From contig JACQJI010000005.1 in NCBI GenBank assembly GCA_016198045.1, positions 1 through 39,193 of the forward strand: DNA of 39,193 nt, given 5' to 3'. Within the stretch, counting starts at the first letter, position 1. Each line of letters starts with the position of its first letter. Source of the stretch: Candidatus Doudnabacteria bacterium. Lineage in GTDB: Bacteria > Patescibacteriota > Doudnabacteria > UBA920 > O2-02-FULL-48-8. Position numbers and translations under genes: made by a program. Below are positions 16,189-25,592 of this stretch, piece after piece. A model generated the notes under the pieces. The model was not told where the DNA came from and did no database searches. It saw only the letters and a program-made list of their open reading frames with translations.

Positions 16189-16428
16189 CTAAGCAGTTGT
16201 TTTTGCTTTCTTAGGCAGCCTGGTCTTGGCCTTGGCGGCGCGGGTGCGAAATTTCTCAATGGTTCCTGCCGTGTCCATAAGCTTTTGCGTGCCGGTATAA
16301 AACGGGTGGCAGTTGGAGCAGATTTCCACGTGCATTTCCGGCAATGTGGAACCAACGGTAAATGTGTTACCGCAAGCGCAGACTACTTTGGCATTCGCGA
16401 AGTATTGTGGGTGGATGTTATTTTTCAT
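16189..16428 (-). CDS. rpmE: Ribosomal protein bL31, zinc-binding form
   Basis: The 79 residues begin MKNNIHPQY and carry the zinc ligands C17, C19, C37 and C40 (CACG and CSNCH), so this is the C+ type. HPFYTGTQK and a basic, alanine-rich tail follow. It bridges the ribosomal subunits. The ATG at 16426-16428 overlaps the outer end of a family A inverted-repeat element (16427-16502), so that element forms its immediate 5' region. Confidence 0.96.
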   Translation of the reverse strand: MKNNIHPQYFANAKVVCACGNTFTVGSTLPEMHVEICSNCHPFYTGTQKLMDTAGTIEKFRTRAAKAKTRLPKKAKTTA

Positions 16429-16502
16429 CAGGTAGTAGAAATTTGATTAATGAAGCTAGTTCCCAGGTAGTTAAAAAATAGGATCAAATTTCACTACCTG
16501 AT
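16427..16502. repeat. Family A inverted-repeat element, 76 bp
   Basis: The left arm TCAGGTAGTAGAAATTTGAT (16428-16447) pairs with ATCAAATTTCACTACCTGA (16483-16501). The arms differ only where the left has TAGAAA and the complement of the right has TGAAA. There is no protein inside. It overlaps the rpmE start codon. Confidence 0.85.
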
Positions 16503-16537
16503 GAGTAGCCTGTAAAGAGTAGCATAAAACGGACAGG

Positions 16538-16566
16538 TTGACAAGAGGGCTGAAATTTGATACAAT
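16538..16566 (+). promoter_or_regulatory. Strong promoter of the HTH/giant surface protein operon
   Basis: Consensus -35 TTGACA (16538-16543), 17-nt spacer, TACAAT (16561-16566). The leader of about 185 nt holds a hairpin (GCAATA...TATTGC region, 16577-16614) and palindromic repeats. Confidence 0.75.
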
Positions 16567-16618
16567 GAGAGTGAAAGCAATACAGTATTGGCTAGAAAAA
16601 GCCATTATTGCTTGCGAA

Positions 16619-16725
16619 AAGCCCTCAAAACCAAGGGCGGCCCCTCTCTGTCACTTCGTGACGGCCCCCGGCGGCCGGTGAGGTAGGGAATTTTCTCCCC
16701 CAGTGGGGGAGAATAAATCTCAAGT
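16619..16725. repeat. Intergenic palindromic repeat related to the miaA/prmC elements
   Basis: GTCACTTCGTGAC, GGCGGCCG and CTCCCCCAGTGGGGGAG (16697-16713) alternate with GTGAGGTAGGGA. The mix of CCCC/GGGG palindromes and GAGGTAGGG is the same style as the copies in coding genes. It lies in the 5' leader of the giant-protein operon. I see no gene in 16429-16759 beyond this, the family A repeat and the promoter. Confidence 0.6.
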
Positions 16726-16759
16726 GACATTCCGAAACCAAAACTAAAAACAAAAACAA

Positions 16760-17008
16760 ATGATCAAGCTGCGCGACAGCGAAGTTTTGCTTTCTATCAA
16801 GGAAGCAACCAGTTTCACGCCGTTTACTCCGGCTTATTTGAATTTGCTTGTGCGCACCGGCAAGATCAGGGCCGTTAAGCTTGGGCGCGACTGGTTTATC
16901 ACAGCCCCCGAGCTTTTTGATTATCTAAAGAATAATCAAGCGGCAGCCGATAACAAAGCCAGGCAAATGACCAAACACATTAGCAAGCTCAAACAATATG
17001 TGGGGTAA
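16760..17008 (+). CDS. Excisionase/MerR-like helix-turn-helix protein
   Basis: The 82 residues match the HTH_17 type pattern: SIKEATSFTPFTPAYLNLLV (helix-turn-helix), then RTGKIRAVKLGRDWFI (beta wing) and TAPELFDYLKN. It probably binds DNA. It overlaps the giant surface protein gene by 11 nt in another frame, so the two are translationally coupled. Such a domain next to giant membrane proteins recurs in this group of bacteria (from memory, not checked). It may regulate its own operon, which is an inference. Confidence 0.8.
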   Translation: MIKLRDSEVLLSIKEATSFTPFTPAYLNLLVRTGKIRAVKLGRDWFITAPELFDYLKNNQAAADNKARQMTKHISKLKQYVG

Positions 17009-20000
17009 GCGAATTAAAACAATTCTCATAGCGCTTTTGGAAGCATTGATCAAAATCATTGCCTTGTTAACCATACTTCTGGTTTTGACCGCGCTTAGAT
17101 TGACCGTGATAGCTATTGGAAGCATGGTTAAATTTATCAATGCTGCGATTCCGAGGTTAAGACTGGGGTTAGTAAAGGCAGTAAGGGGAATAAGGGGAGT
17201 AAGGTGGATCGTGGGGCGGGGAGTAAAAGGGGCGATAAGATTTATAGGGTTTATTAAGAATAATAAGAACAATAAGATTCTTCTTTCACTGATCAATTCC
17301 GCAAAGAGAGTTTTTGCTCTGGCAAGACCGTATTTCAGGCAAGCAATTTCGACCGTAATCATTATTAGCTTAGTCGTGACCAGCTTGGTGTTTTATAAGC
17401 CGCAAACCGTGCAGGGCGCTAACTACACATTTTTCCAGACTGACTGGGCGGGCTTGGAAGACGGCGGCACCAGGCCGGTGCATCCGACCAACCAGACTGG
17501 ATGGAATAAGTATGACGCCAAGGATTCGGCAGTGACCACTCCTTCAGGCTCAATCAGCTTAAGCGCCACCTCCAGCTCCACTACCCAAACTTCGGACACG
17601 GACTTTAACGCCGGCACGCTTTCGTCAACCGCGGTCAGCGGCAGCGGCAGCGGAGCGTCTGTGATTTTGGCAAGCAATGGATCAACCTGGGGATCTGAAT
17701 CAAACATAGATACCACTGGTGATGTTGGGTCATATCCTTCCATTGCCGCTGTGAACAGCAATACGCTCTATATTAGTTATATTGATGTTACCAATGCTGG
17801 CCTCAAATTCGCCAAGTCCACTGACGGCGGCAGCAACTGGACTCTGTCCACGGTTGGTACTGCTAGCACCCAATATACCTCCATTGTTGCTCCTGACGCA
17901 AATACAATTTTTATCAGTTATTACACTGGCGACCTCAAATTCGCCAAGTCCACTGACGGCGGCAGCAACTGGACTCTGTCCACGGTTGATAGCGCAGCTG
18001 ATGAGGGTTTATATAGTTCAATTGACAGTGTGGGCACTAGCACAATTTTCATCAGCTATCACGACCTGACCAATGGCGACCTCAAATTCGCCAAGTCCAC
18101 TGACGGCGGCAGCAACTGGACCGCTTCCATAGTTGATTCCACTGGGACTGTTACCGGCGTAGATACCTCAATTGATGCTGTGGATGAGAATACCATCTAT
18201 ATCAGTTATCGCAATGACACTGCCTCTGACCTCAAATTCGCCAAGTCCACTGACGGCGGCAGCAACTGGACTCTTGCGACATTAAATTCAGGCAATATTA
18301 GCGAACAAAGCACATCGATCGTGGCAATAGACGCAAACACAATTTATGTCAGTTACTATGAAGCCACTGGCGATGACGTGGAAGTTGCCAAGTCCACTGA
18401 CGGCGGCAGCAACTGGACTATACAACTTGCTGATTCTGAAGCTGGTACAGGAGCATACTCCTCGATCACTGCTGTGGATGCCAATAATCTATTTATTAGC
18501 TATTATCGGGAAGGCGGAACTAATGATGATTATTTAGCGGCAATTCAGACCACTAACGGCGGCAGCAATTGGTCAACAACTTTGCTAAGTGACGGCACCA
18601 ATTTTGCCGGCCTTTATAATTCAATCCAAGCTGTTGATGTTAATAATGTCTTTATTGCTTCCTATAGTAATGGTTCCGTAGACAACTTAAGATTTGTTAA
18701 AAGAATCCCCACGTATCCTTCCTCCGGCACTTACACTTCCGCGTCCATTGATACCGGGCAGAATTCCGACTATACCACCATTGCCTGGACTGAAACCCTG
18801 CCCGCCAACACGGACATTACCTTTAAGCTGGCGCACTCAACCGACGGCTCAAGCTTTTCCTCGTTTTTGGGCCCGGACGGCACTACCGGCACCTCGTTCA
18901 CCACCAGCGGGGGAGAGAATATCCCCTCGGACTTTGACGGCAAACGCTACATCAAGATTCAAGCCACGCTGACCACATCGGACGCCACTGCCTACCCAAC
19001 CCTTTCCGACGTTACCATCAATTTCCAATATTATGCCGCCTCTTCCACCCTGACTTTTTCCGGATACAACGCATCGGACGCGACCAATGCCGTGTCCAAA
19101 CTGCAATGGAGCGAAACGCTTGCCTCTGGCACTGATATAAAGTTTCAGGTCAGAACCGCCGCCACCAGCGGGAGCAATCCCGGCACCTGGTCTAATTTCT
19201 GCGGTCCGGATAACGCGGCTGCCGGCTGTTCCACGACCACATACTTTACTGATCCTGCCGGGGGAGAGACAGTGGATGCCGATTTCCGAGACGGCTCCAA
19301 CGACCAGTGGGTGCAGGTTAAAGTCTTTATGACTTCGGACGGCCTGAACGCTCCGACACTTTCGGATTTCACTTTGACTTATGTGGTCAACGCTCCTCCT
19401 GCGTTTGACACAACCGATGTGGCCACTGCTTCCCAAAACACGGACACCACGGTAACTGTCAGCTATACCATCAAAGATACGGATACAGCCTCGGGAGCCA
19501 CCACACCAAATTTTGTGACTCCCAGCTTTGAATATTCCACAGACGGCGGATCCAATTATTCTTCCATTCCCGCAGCCAGGATAACTTATGGTTCAGCGCC
19601 AGTCGGGGGGCAGGTAACTGACACCAACAGCGACGGCAACACTGACAACAAAGTTTTGGCAGGCAGCTTTCTGACTTACACCGCCATCTGGGACGCCAAA
19701 ACGCATCTGGGCGCCACTATTTACGAAACCGATGCCAGGGTCAGGGTGACAATCAATGACAACGAAGGCACCAATAACACGGCCCAGCAAGCCACGGCCA
19801 ACTTTACCCTGGATACCAAAAACCCGGTTCCCGGCACGCCCACCGGCGGGGGCACTGGCGCCAACATCAATCAAAACGCCGCCACCTCCTTAAGCAACCA
19901 AAAAACCAGCACCACGGCCGTGACTCTGACCATTTCTTCCGCTGACGATTCGAGCCAGCAGATGATCATTTCCGAAAGCTCGTCATTCACCGGCGCTTCT

Positions 20001-23000
20001 TACGAGGCCTATGCCGCTTCCAAGTCGTTCACGCTTTCTTCCGGCGACGGCACCAAAACCGTTTACATCAAATTCAAAGATGCCGTGGGCAATGTTTCGG
20101 ATTCCAATTCCGACACTGTTACGCTGGACACCACGGCTCCGGCTGCCCCGGGCAACACATTAATCCAGGAAATTTCCAACAGCGCGACGTCCGAATACCG
20201 CATGTTCTTTACCTGGGGAGTCAGCAGTGAATCGGATTGGGTTAAATACGAAGTCTACCGCTCAACCAACGGCACGGACTATTCGCTGCTGTCCACCATT
20301 ACCAACATCAACACCAATTACGTGGTGGATACCGGGCTGACTTCCGGGACCATTTATTATTACAAAGTCCGGGCAGTGGATGACATATCCAACAACTCCT
20401 CATACAGTTCGGTAAAATCCCTGACCGCGGGCGGCAACCCAGCGGACGCCGTAGCCCCGACAATTACCTCCGTGGCATCAGGAACCGAGACCACTTCTTC
20501 GGCCACGATTACTTGGACCACCAACGAAGTGGCTGATTCCACCGTGCAGTATTCCATTGACGGATCCTACGGCTCCAGCCAAGGATTAACCGGCTATCGC
20601 ACTTCCCATTCCGTGCGACTGGTTGGTTTGAGCGCCGGCACGACATACAATTATCGGGTCCGCAGCTGCGACGCGTCCAGTAATTGCACCACTTCTTCTT
20701 CCAGCACGTTTAGCACCTCCAGCGCGGACGCCACAGGCCCGACTATTTCTGCCATTTCCGCAGGCACTCCTTCCACCAAATCAGCCACGATCACCTGGAC
20801 TACGAATGAGGCGTCGTCCAGCTTCGTGGAATACTCCACGACCAATGGTTTTTCCTCTGGCACGCTTTATGGCGTTTACGATTCTGTCACCTCGCACTCC
20901 GTGGTTTTGCCGGCTGTGCTTTCTGCTGGGACTACTTATTACTACAAGGTTAGGTCAAAAGATGCCTCTGGCAACGAAACCACTTCTGCCCAGAATTCCT
21001 TTGCCACGGCAGCCGATCCCTCTGACAGCACTGCTCCGACTATTTCTTCAATCAGCACTTCCGGTGTAGCTTACAATACTGCCACTGTCACTTGGACCAC
21101 CAACGAAACCGCCACCAGTTTTGTGGAATTCGGCCAAACCAGTTCTTACGGACGGGTAGCTGGCAATTACACCCTGGCCACTTCTCATTCAGTCAGCCTG
21201 CCGCTTGATCTTGCAGCCGCCACCGCTTACAACTTCCGGGTCAGGAGCGCTGACGCATCCGGCAACGAAGCGGTTTCCTCAAACAGCACTTTCACCACTT
21301 CCGCTTCGCCCAATGACTCAACAGCGCCGACCATTTCTTCCGTCAGTTCGGCAACGCCGACTGCAACATCAGTGATTATTACTTGGACTACCAATGAAGT
21401 GGCGGACTCATTCGTGGAATATTCCGAAGGCAATGCCACTTACACGCTGTCGCAAGGCAATGGCAGCATGGTGACTTCGCACAGTGTGACTTTGGTGGGC
21501 CTGACTCCTTCCAAGCAGTATTATTACCGCGTAAAATCCGCAGACCCTTCCGGCAACATCCGCCGGGATGATAATTCCGGCTCTGGCTACACTTTCTCCA
21601 CCGCCGGATCCAGCTCATCTCCGCCGGTGATTTCCAATATCCAAATTAGCGGAGTAACTTCCAACACCGCCGCGATTACCTGGACCACGGATAAGGCTTC
21701 GGATTCGTTTGTGGAGTTTGGCTTTGATACCACTTACGGCCGGGTAGCAGGGGCATTTAATTCCGTAACTTCCCATTCCGTCAACTTGCCGCAGGATTTA
21801 CTGGGGGATGTGACTTATCATTTCCGCGTGCGCTCCAAGGATTCGGACAACAACTTGGCAGTTTCGGAAGACCAGACTTTTACCACCAATCCTTCCAGCG
21901 CCGTGACCACAGCCGAGGACTCCACCGCGCCCACTGTTTCGTCGGTAACCGCCAGCCTAACCGCTTATGACCAGGTCATGATCACCTGGACCACCAATGA
22001 AGCGGCGACTTCGCAGGTTGATTATGGCCTGACCAACAGCTATGGCTCCACCACCACGCTGGACAGCACGCTGACTGTCCAGCACGCGGTCAAAATTTCT
22101 TCGCTGTCCGCTTCCACCGCCTATTATTTCCGAGTCAAATCCAAAGACGGCAACAACAACGAAACCACGGATGACAATTCGGGGGCAGGGTATACGTTTA
22201 CCACGCCGGCCAACAAAGCCGACACCACGGGTCCCATTGTTTCCTTGGTTACTGCCGGTACGCTTAGCCAAAGTGGAGCAGTGATTAGTTGGACCACGAA
22301 TGAAAGCGCCAGCTCTACGGTGGAATATGGCACTACCACTTCCTTGGGTTCGGTGGCAGGCAGCGCTTCGGAATCAGTCACTTCGCACTCCGTCACTCTC
22401 TCCGGGCTTTCCCAAAACACGCTTTATTATTACCGCGTGATTACCACTGACTCTTCCGGCAACACGACCACCGACAACAACTCGGGCAATTATTACACCT
22501 TTACTACCTCGGCTGATACGACTGCCCCAATTATCACCAGCGTTTCGGCCAGCGTGATTGGAGAGACTTCGGTGGCGATTTTTTGGACCACCAACGAAGC
22601 CGCGACCTCGCAGGTTGATTACGGATCAACCAACAGTTATGGCTCTTCCACTACCCTGGATAGCACCCTGGTGACTTCGCATGCTGTAACTTTCAGCGGT
22701 CTTAACGCGGGCGCTACTTATTATTACCGAGTCAAATCCAAAGATGCGGCTGACAATTTAACAACGGATGATAATTCCGGAGCGGGCTATTCGTTTAGAA
22801 CCATTACACTCACCTCGGGGGGCGGAGGAGGAGGGACTGCCGACACTACTGCGCCAGTCATCAGCAAGGTTATAGTTACCGATATTACCGAAAACTCAGC
22901 AGTGATTAAGTGGGAGGTTTCTGAGGTCAGCAACAACAAACTTAAGTACGGCAAACTTTCCAATTACAACAAAGAATACAGCCCTTCCGGAACCGATAAT

Positions 23001-24326
23001 TTCAGCGTTGCCTTAACCGGTTTGGACCCGGCAACCATATATCATTTTCAAATTGTTGCCACAGATGTGATTGGCAATATCGGCAGAACAGAAGATAAGA
23101 CCTTTGGCACTTTGGGAGCTGGAGAAATACCAAAGCCAACTGAAAAGCAGAAAGAAGCGCCAGAAGTTAGCAAAGAAGAAGAGGTCAAAATTCAGTCCAT
23201 TATTGCCCAGACAGAAGAAGTCGGGGTCTCTAAACTGGTTTATAAGGCGTCAGCCGCTTTCTTAAGCCAGATTTTGGGGGCGCTGGCCAGCAATCCTGCC
23301 ATTGAAGAGGTTGAAGAAAGCAAATTCATTGAGTCAATTCAGGAAATAGCGCCAAAAATAGTGGCCGCGCCGGTGATCTCCGGCTCTGACCTGTCGGTGG
23401 AAGTGGGGCCGACTTGGGCCAAGGTTTCCTGGACCACGGATAAGAAAGCCGGTTCGCTGGTAGCCTTTGCTCCGGCCACTGACTATGACTCTTCCAAGGA
23501 AACCCCTTATTTGTACAAGCTTGGCGATCCGGAAGAAAACACAACCAGGCACCAGGTTTATTTGCCTAACTTAACTCCGCAAACGATTTATCATTATCAG
23601 GTTATGTCCAAATCAAGCTTGGGAGAGTGGGCCAAGTCAGCAGACCGGACTTTCCAAACCCTGGCTCTGACTTCGGAAGTGGAAGGGTTTAAATTCACCG
23701 GCATCCGGGAAACCGAAGCCGCGATTGAATGGGAAACGCAGCTGCCGACCAAAACCATCATTGACGTCGTTGATTCCAAAACCGGAGCAACCAAGACTTA
23801 TGAGGAGCCAAGCTACTTGCTTGATCACCAGTTCACAATCAGCGGGCTTGTCCCGGCCACGTCTTATAGCGCCAGGATCGTGGCGATTGACGAATCCGGC
23901 AACCGCTCGGCAGCCAATGTTTTCCCGTTCTCCACTTTTATTTCTCTCAATCCGCCGGAAATCACGCGCGTGCGAGCCAATACCTCGTTGATTCCGGGCA
24001 AAATTGAAAAAATCCAAACCATCATTACCTGGGCCACCAACAAACCGGCCAGTTCCAGAGTTTTGTATGATGAGACATTAAGCGGCGAGCTGAAATTATC
24101 AACCCCGCTGGATGCCAATCTGGTCATGGATCACGCGGTGATTACCACGGCGTTCAAACCAGGAAGAGTTTATCGCTTCCGGGCGGAGTCAACTGACGCC
24201 GCAGGCAACGCCAGCTTTTCCCAAGATTTTACCCTGCTGACTCCCAGGCCGAAAGAAACTGTGATTGACTTAATCTTTAAGAACTTTGAGCAGACCTTTG
24301 GCTTCTTAAAGAAGGTGGGATTCTAA
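16998..24326 (+). CDS. Giant surface protein: Asp-box beta-propeller plus about 13 fibronectin III-like domains
   Basis: The 2442 residues begin with two hydrophobic segments (about 8-45 and 118-135) separated by a basic, glycine-rich stretch. The second ends at QTVQGAN and could be an anchor or signal. Residues about 230-570 hold six Asp-box units (KSTDGGSNWT, period 44-50 residues), each with AVDANTIYISY-like strands, as in sialidase-type propellers. Further beta domains and then about 13 fibronectin III-like repeats follow (ITWTTNE ... SFVEYG ... TSHSVTLSGLSPGTTYYYRVRS), with a Glu/Lys-rich linker at about 2045-2090. No sorting signal is seen at the C-terminus (FGFLKKVGF). It probably reaches out from the cell for adhesion or sugar binding. 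The stop is 2 nt before the ABC ATPase start. Confidence 0.88.
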   Translation: MWGKRIKTILIALLEALIKIIALLTILLVLTALRLTVIAIGSMVKFINAAIPRLRLGLVKAVRGIRGVRWIVGRGVKGAIRFIGFIKNNKNNKILLSLINSAKRVFALARPYFRQAISTVIIISLVVTSLVFYKPQTVQGANYTFFQTDWAGLEDGGTRPVHPTNQTGWNKYDAKDSAVTTPSGSISLSATSSSTTQTSDTDFNAGTLSSTAVSGSGSGASVILASNGSTWGSESNIDTTGDVGSYPSIAAVNSNTLYISYIDVTNAGLKFAKSTDGGSNWTLSTVGTASTQYTSIVAPDANTIFISYYTGDLKFAKSTDGGSNWTLSTVDSAADEGLYSSIDSVGTSTIFISYHDLTNGDLKFAKSTDGGSNWTASIVDSTGTVTGVDTSIDAVDENTIYISYRNDTASDLKFAKSTDGGSNWTLATLNSGNISEQSTSIVAIDANTIYVSYYEATGDDVEVAKSTDGGSNWTIQLADSEAGTGAYSSITAVDANNLFISYYREGGTNDDYLAAIQTTNGGSNWSTTLLSDGTNFAGLYNSIQAVDVNNVFIASYSNGSVDNLRFVKRIPTYPSSGTYTSASIDTGQNSDYTTIAWTETLPANTDITFKLAHSTDGSSFSSFLGPDGTTGTSFTTSGGENIPSDFDGKRYIKIQATLTTSDATAYPTLSDVTINFQYYAASSTLTFSGYNASDATNAVSKLQWSETLASGTDIKFQVRTAATSGSNPGTWSNFCGPDNAAAGCSTTTYFTDPAGGETVDADFRDGSNDQWVQVKVFMTSDGLNAPTLSDFTLTYVVNAPPAFDTTDVATASQNTDTTVTVSYTIKDTDTASGATTPNFVTPSFEYSTDGGSNYSSIPAARITYGSAPVGGQVTDTNSDGNTDNKVLAGSFLTYTAIWDAKTHLGATIYETDARVRVTINDNEGTNNTAQQATANFTLDTKNPVPGTPTGGGTGANINQNAATSLSNQKTSTTAVTLTISSADDSSQQMIISESSSFTGASYEAYAASKSFTLSSGDGTKTVYIKFKDAVGNVSDSNSDTVTLDTTAPAAPGNTLIQEISNSATSEYRMFFTWGVSSESDWVKYEVYRSTNGTDYSLLSTITNINTNYVVDTGLTSGTIYYYKVRAVDDISNNSSYSSVKSLTAGGNPADAVAPTITSVASGTETTSSATITWTTNEVADSTVQYSIDGSYGSSQGLTGYRTSHSVRLVGLSAGTTYNYRVRSCDASSNCTTSSSSTFSTSSADATGPTISAISAGTPSTKSATITWTTNEASSSFVEYSTTNGFSSGTLYGVYDSVTSHSVVLPAVLSAGTTYYYKVRSKDASGNETTSAQNSFATAADPSDSTAPTISSISTSGVAYNTATVTWTTNETATSFVEFGQTSSYGRVAGNYTLATSHSVSLPLDLAAATAYNFRVRSADASGNEAVSSNSTFTTSASPNDSTAPTISSVSSATPTATSVIITWTTNEVADSFVEYSEGNATYTLSQGNGSMVTSHSVTLVGLTPSKQYYYRVKSADPSGNIRRDDNSGSGYTFSTAGSSSSPPVISNIQISGVTSNTAAITWTTDKASDSFVEFGFDTTYGRVAGAFNSVTSHSVNLPQDLLGDVTYHFRVRSKDSDNNLAVSEDQTFTTNPSSAVTTAEDSTAPTVSSVTASLTAYDQVMITWTTNEAATSQVDYGLTNSYGSTTTLDSTLTVQHAVKISSLSASTAYYFRVKSKDGNNNETTDDNSGAGYTFTTPANKADTTGPIVSLVTAGTLSQSGAVISWTTNESASSTVEYGTTTSLGSVAGSASESVTSHSVTLSGLSQNTLYYYRVITTDSSGNTTTDNNSGNYYTFTTSADTTAPIITSVSASVIGETSVAIFWTTNEAATSQVDYGSTNSYGSSTTLDSTLVTSHAVTFSGLNAGATYYYRVKSKDAADNLTTDDNSGAGYSFRTITLTSGGGGGGTADTTAPVISKVIVTDITENSAVIKWEVSEVSNNKLKYGKLSNYNKEYSPSGTDNFSVALTGLDPATIYHFQIVATDVIGNIGRTEDKTFGTLGAGEIPKPTEKQKEAPEVSKEEEVKIQSIIAQTEEVGVSKLVYKASAAFLSQILGALASNPAIEEVEESKFIESIQEIAPKIVAAPVISGSDLSVEVGPTWAKVSWTTDKKAGSLVAFAPATDYDSSKETPYLYKLGDPEENTTRHQVYLPNLTPQTIYHYQVMSKSSLGEWAKSADRTFQTLALTSEVEGFKFTGIRETEAAIEWETQLPTKTIIDVVDSKTGATKTYEEPSYLLDHQFTISGLVPATSYSARIVAIDESGNRSAANVFPFSTFISLNPPEITRVRANTSLIPGKIEKIQTIITWATNKPASSRVLYDETLSGELKLSTPLDANLVMDHAVITTAFKPGRVYRFRAESTDAAGNASFSQDFTLLTPRPKETVIDLIFKNFEQTFGFLKKVGF
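17802..18430 (+). repeat. Near-identical tandem DNA repeats coding for Asp boxes
   Basis: CTCAAATTCGCCAAGTCCAC and the following ACTGACGGCGGCAGCAACTG recur at 17802, 17934, 18081 and 18231. A diverged copy is at 18378 and a weaker one near 18550. The sequence between copies varies, with spacing of 132-150 nt, always a multiple of three. Confidence 0.9.
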
Positions 24327-24328
24327 AT

Positions 24329-25591
24329 ATGGCCAAACCAATTATCCAACTTAAATCAGTGTCAGTGGTTTATCAGCCGGGCGAGGTTTCAGAAGTTTGG
24401 GGCGCGCGGGATGTCAGCCTGGAAATTTTTACCCAGGAATACATCGTGTTTTTCGGGCCATCCGGCAGCGGCAAGTCAACATTGCTTAATTTGATCGCGG
24501 GATTGGAAAAACCGTCAAAGGGACAGGTCATAGTCAACGATCAGGACGTTTCCAAAATCAGCGAACAGGCCTTGATAGAATTTCACCGCACGACTACCGG
24601 CATTATTTTCCAGGCCTTTTATCTGATTTCCAACTTAAGCGTTAAGGACAATATTTTGCTGCCGCAGATGTTTCGCAAGCTGCCCAAAAAAGTTCGGGAG
24701 CAAAAATTGGCTTCCTTGGCCGCCCGCTTCGGCATAGGAGAAGTGTTGGTCAAAAAACCGAACGAACTCTCTGGCGGGCAGCAGCAGCGCGTGGCCGCGG
24801 CCAGAGCGCTAATCAATGACCCGCTCATTGTTTTGGCTGACGAGCCGGTAGGCAACCTGGATTCCAAAAACGCCGAGATCACCATGCAGCTTCTGCAGGA
24901 GTTGAATTTGCGCGATAGAAAAACCGTAATTCTGGTCACGCACGACCCCAGATACTTGCCGTACGCTGACCGGATTTATTACGTTAAAGACGGCAGTGTG
25001 GAAAAAGTGGTAGTCAATCACAAGAAGCAGAAAATTGATTCCAAGGCCGTGTCCGAGCTGGATAAGCTGGCCCAATCCTTCCCTTATTATTCTTCGCAGC
25101 GGCTGATGGCTAAGCTGGTCTTAAACGAGGTTTTGCTGCCTTACAGTTATTCGGATTTGGAGAAGGTTGAGGAAGTGGTGGAAAAGTATTTGCTTAAGAA
25201 AGCGACAAGCGGGGACATTCAAAAAGTGCTTGACGATCCGTATGAGAAAGGCGGCATTGACATGTATTCTCAAAAAGCCAAACAAACATTGGACAAGATC
25301 TTGGATTTGCTCAAGCAAGCGCAGGCATTTGCGGCAAAACCCGGAGCAGCTTTGTCGCAGCAGCAACTTAGGCAATTAAGCAAGAGTTTAATTGCCGAAC
25401 TGGCGCTTTCCTTAACTTTGCCGCAACAGAACCGGCTTAACGAAATTTTATTGCAAAGAATGGCAGACAAAATTTCGGACGAGGAAGTGTTTAAGCGGCT
25501 TGATTTGCCCTTTAAAGACGGGGGAGTGGGTCTGAACAAACGGACTGCGCATAATTTATCCCGCAAGATTCAATCCATATTTGAGGAGTAA
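24329..25591 (+). CDS. MacB/LolD-type ABC transporter ATPase with a duplicated C-terminal extension
   Basis: The 420 residues begin with a complete ATPase of about 235: Walker A GPSGSGKST (43-51), signature LSGGQQQRVAAARAL, Walker B LIVLADEP, D-loop GNLDSKN and the switch His in LVTHDP. The family partners with FtsX-like permeases in lipoprotein release or substrate extrusion. Residues about 255-420 are not part of a normal ATPase. They contain two similar units: SGDIQKVLDDPYEKGGIDMY followed by KAKQTLDKI, and SDEEVFKRLDLPFKDGGVGL followed by RTAHNLSRKI. The gene starts 2 nt after the giant-protein stop, and the permease gene follows with a Shine-Dalgarno site inside this gene's last codons. 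Confidence 0.93.
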   Translation: MAKPIIQLKSVSVVYQPGEVSEVWGARDVSLEIFTQEYIVFFGPSGSGKSTLLNLIAGLEKPSKGQVIVNDQDVSKISEQALIEFHRTTTGIIFQAFYLISNLSVKDNILLPQMFRKLPKKVREQKLASLAARFGIGEVLVKKPNELSGGQQQRVAAARALINDPLIVLADEPVGNLDSKNAEITMQLLQELNLRDRKTVILVTHDPRYLPYADRIYYVKDGSVEKVVVNHKKQKIDSKAVSELDKLAQSFPYYSSQRLMAKLVLNEVLLPYSYSDLEKVEEVVEKYLLKKATSGDIQKVLDDPYEKGGIDMYSQKAKQTLDKILDLLKQAQAFAAKPGAALSQQQLRQLSKSLIAELALSLTLPQQNRLNEILLQRMADKISDEEVFKRLDLPFKDGGVGLNKRTAHNLSRKIQSIFEE

Positions 25592-25592
25592 C

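Noticed and set aside
17802..18430. Regular short repeats as a CRISPR array
   Set aside because: The repeats are in frame in the Asp-box region of the surface protein, spacing is 132-150 nt, and no cas genes are present.
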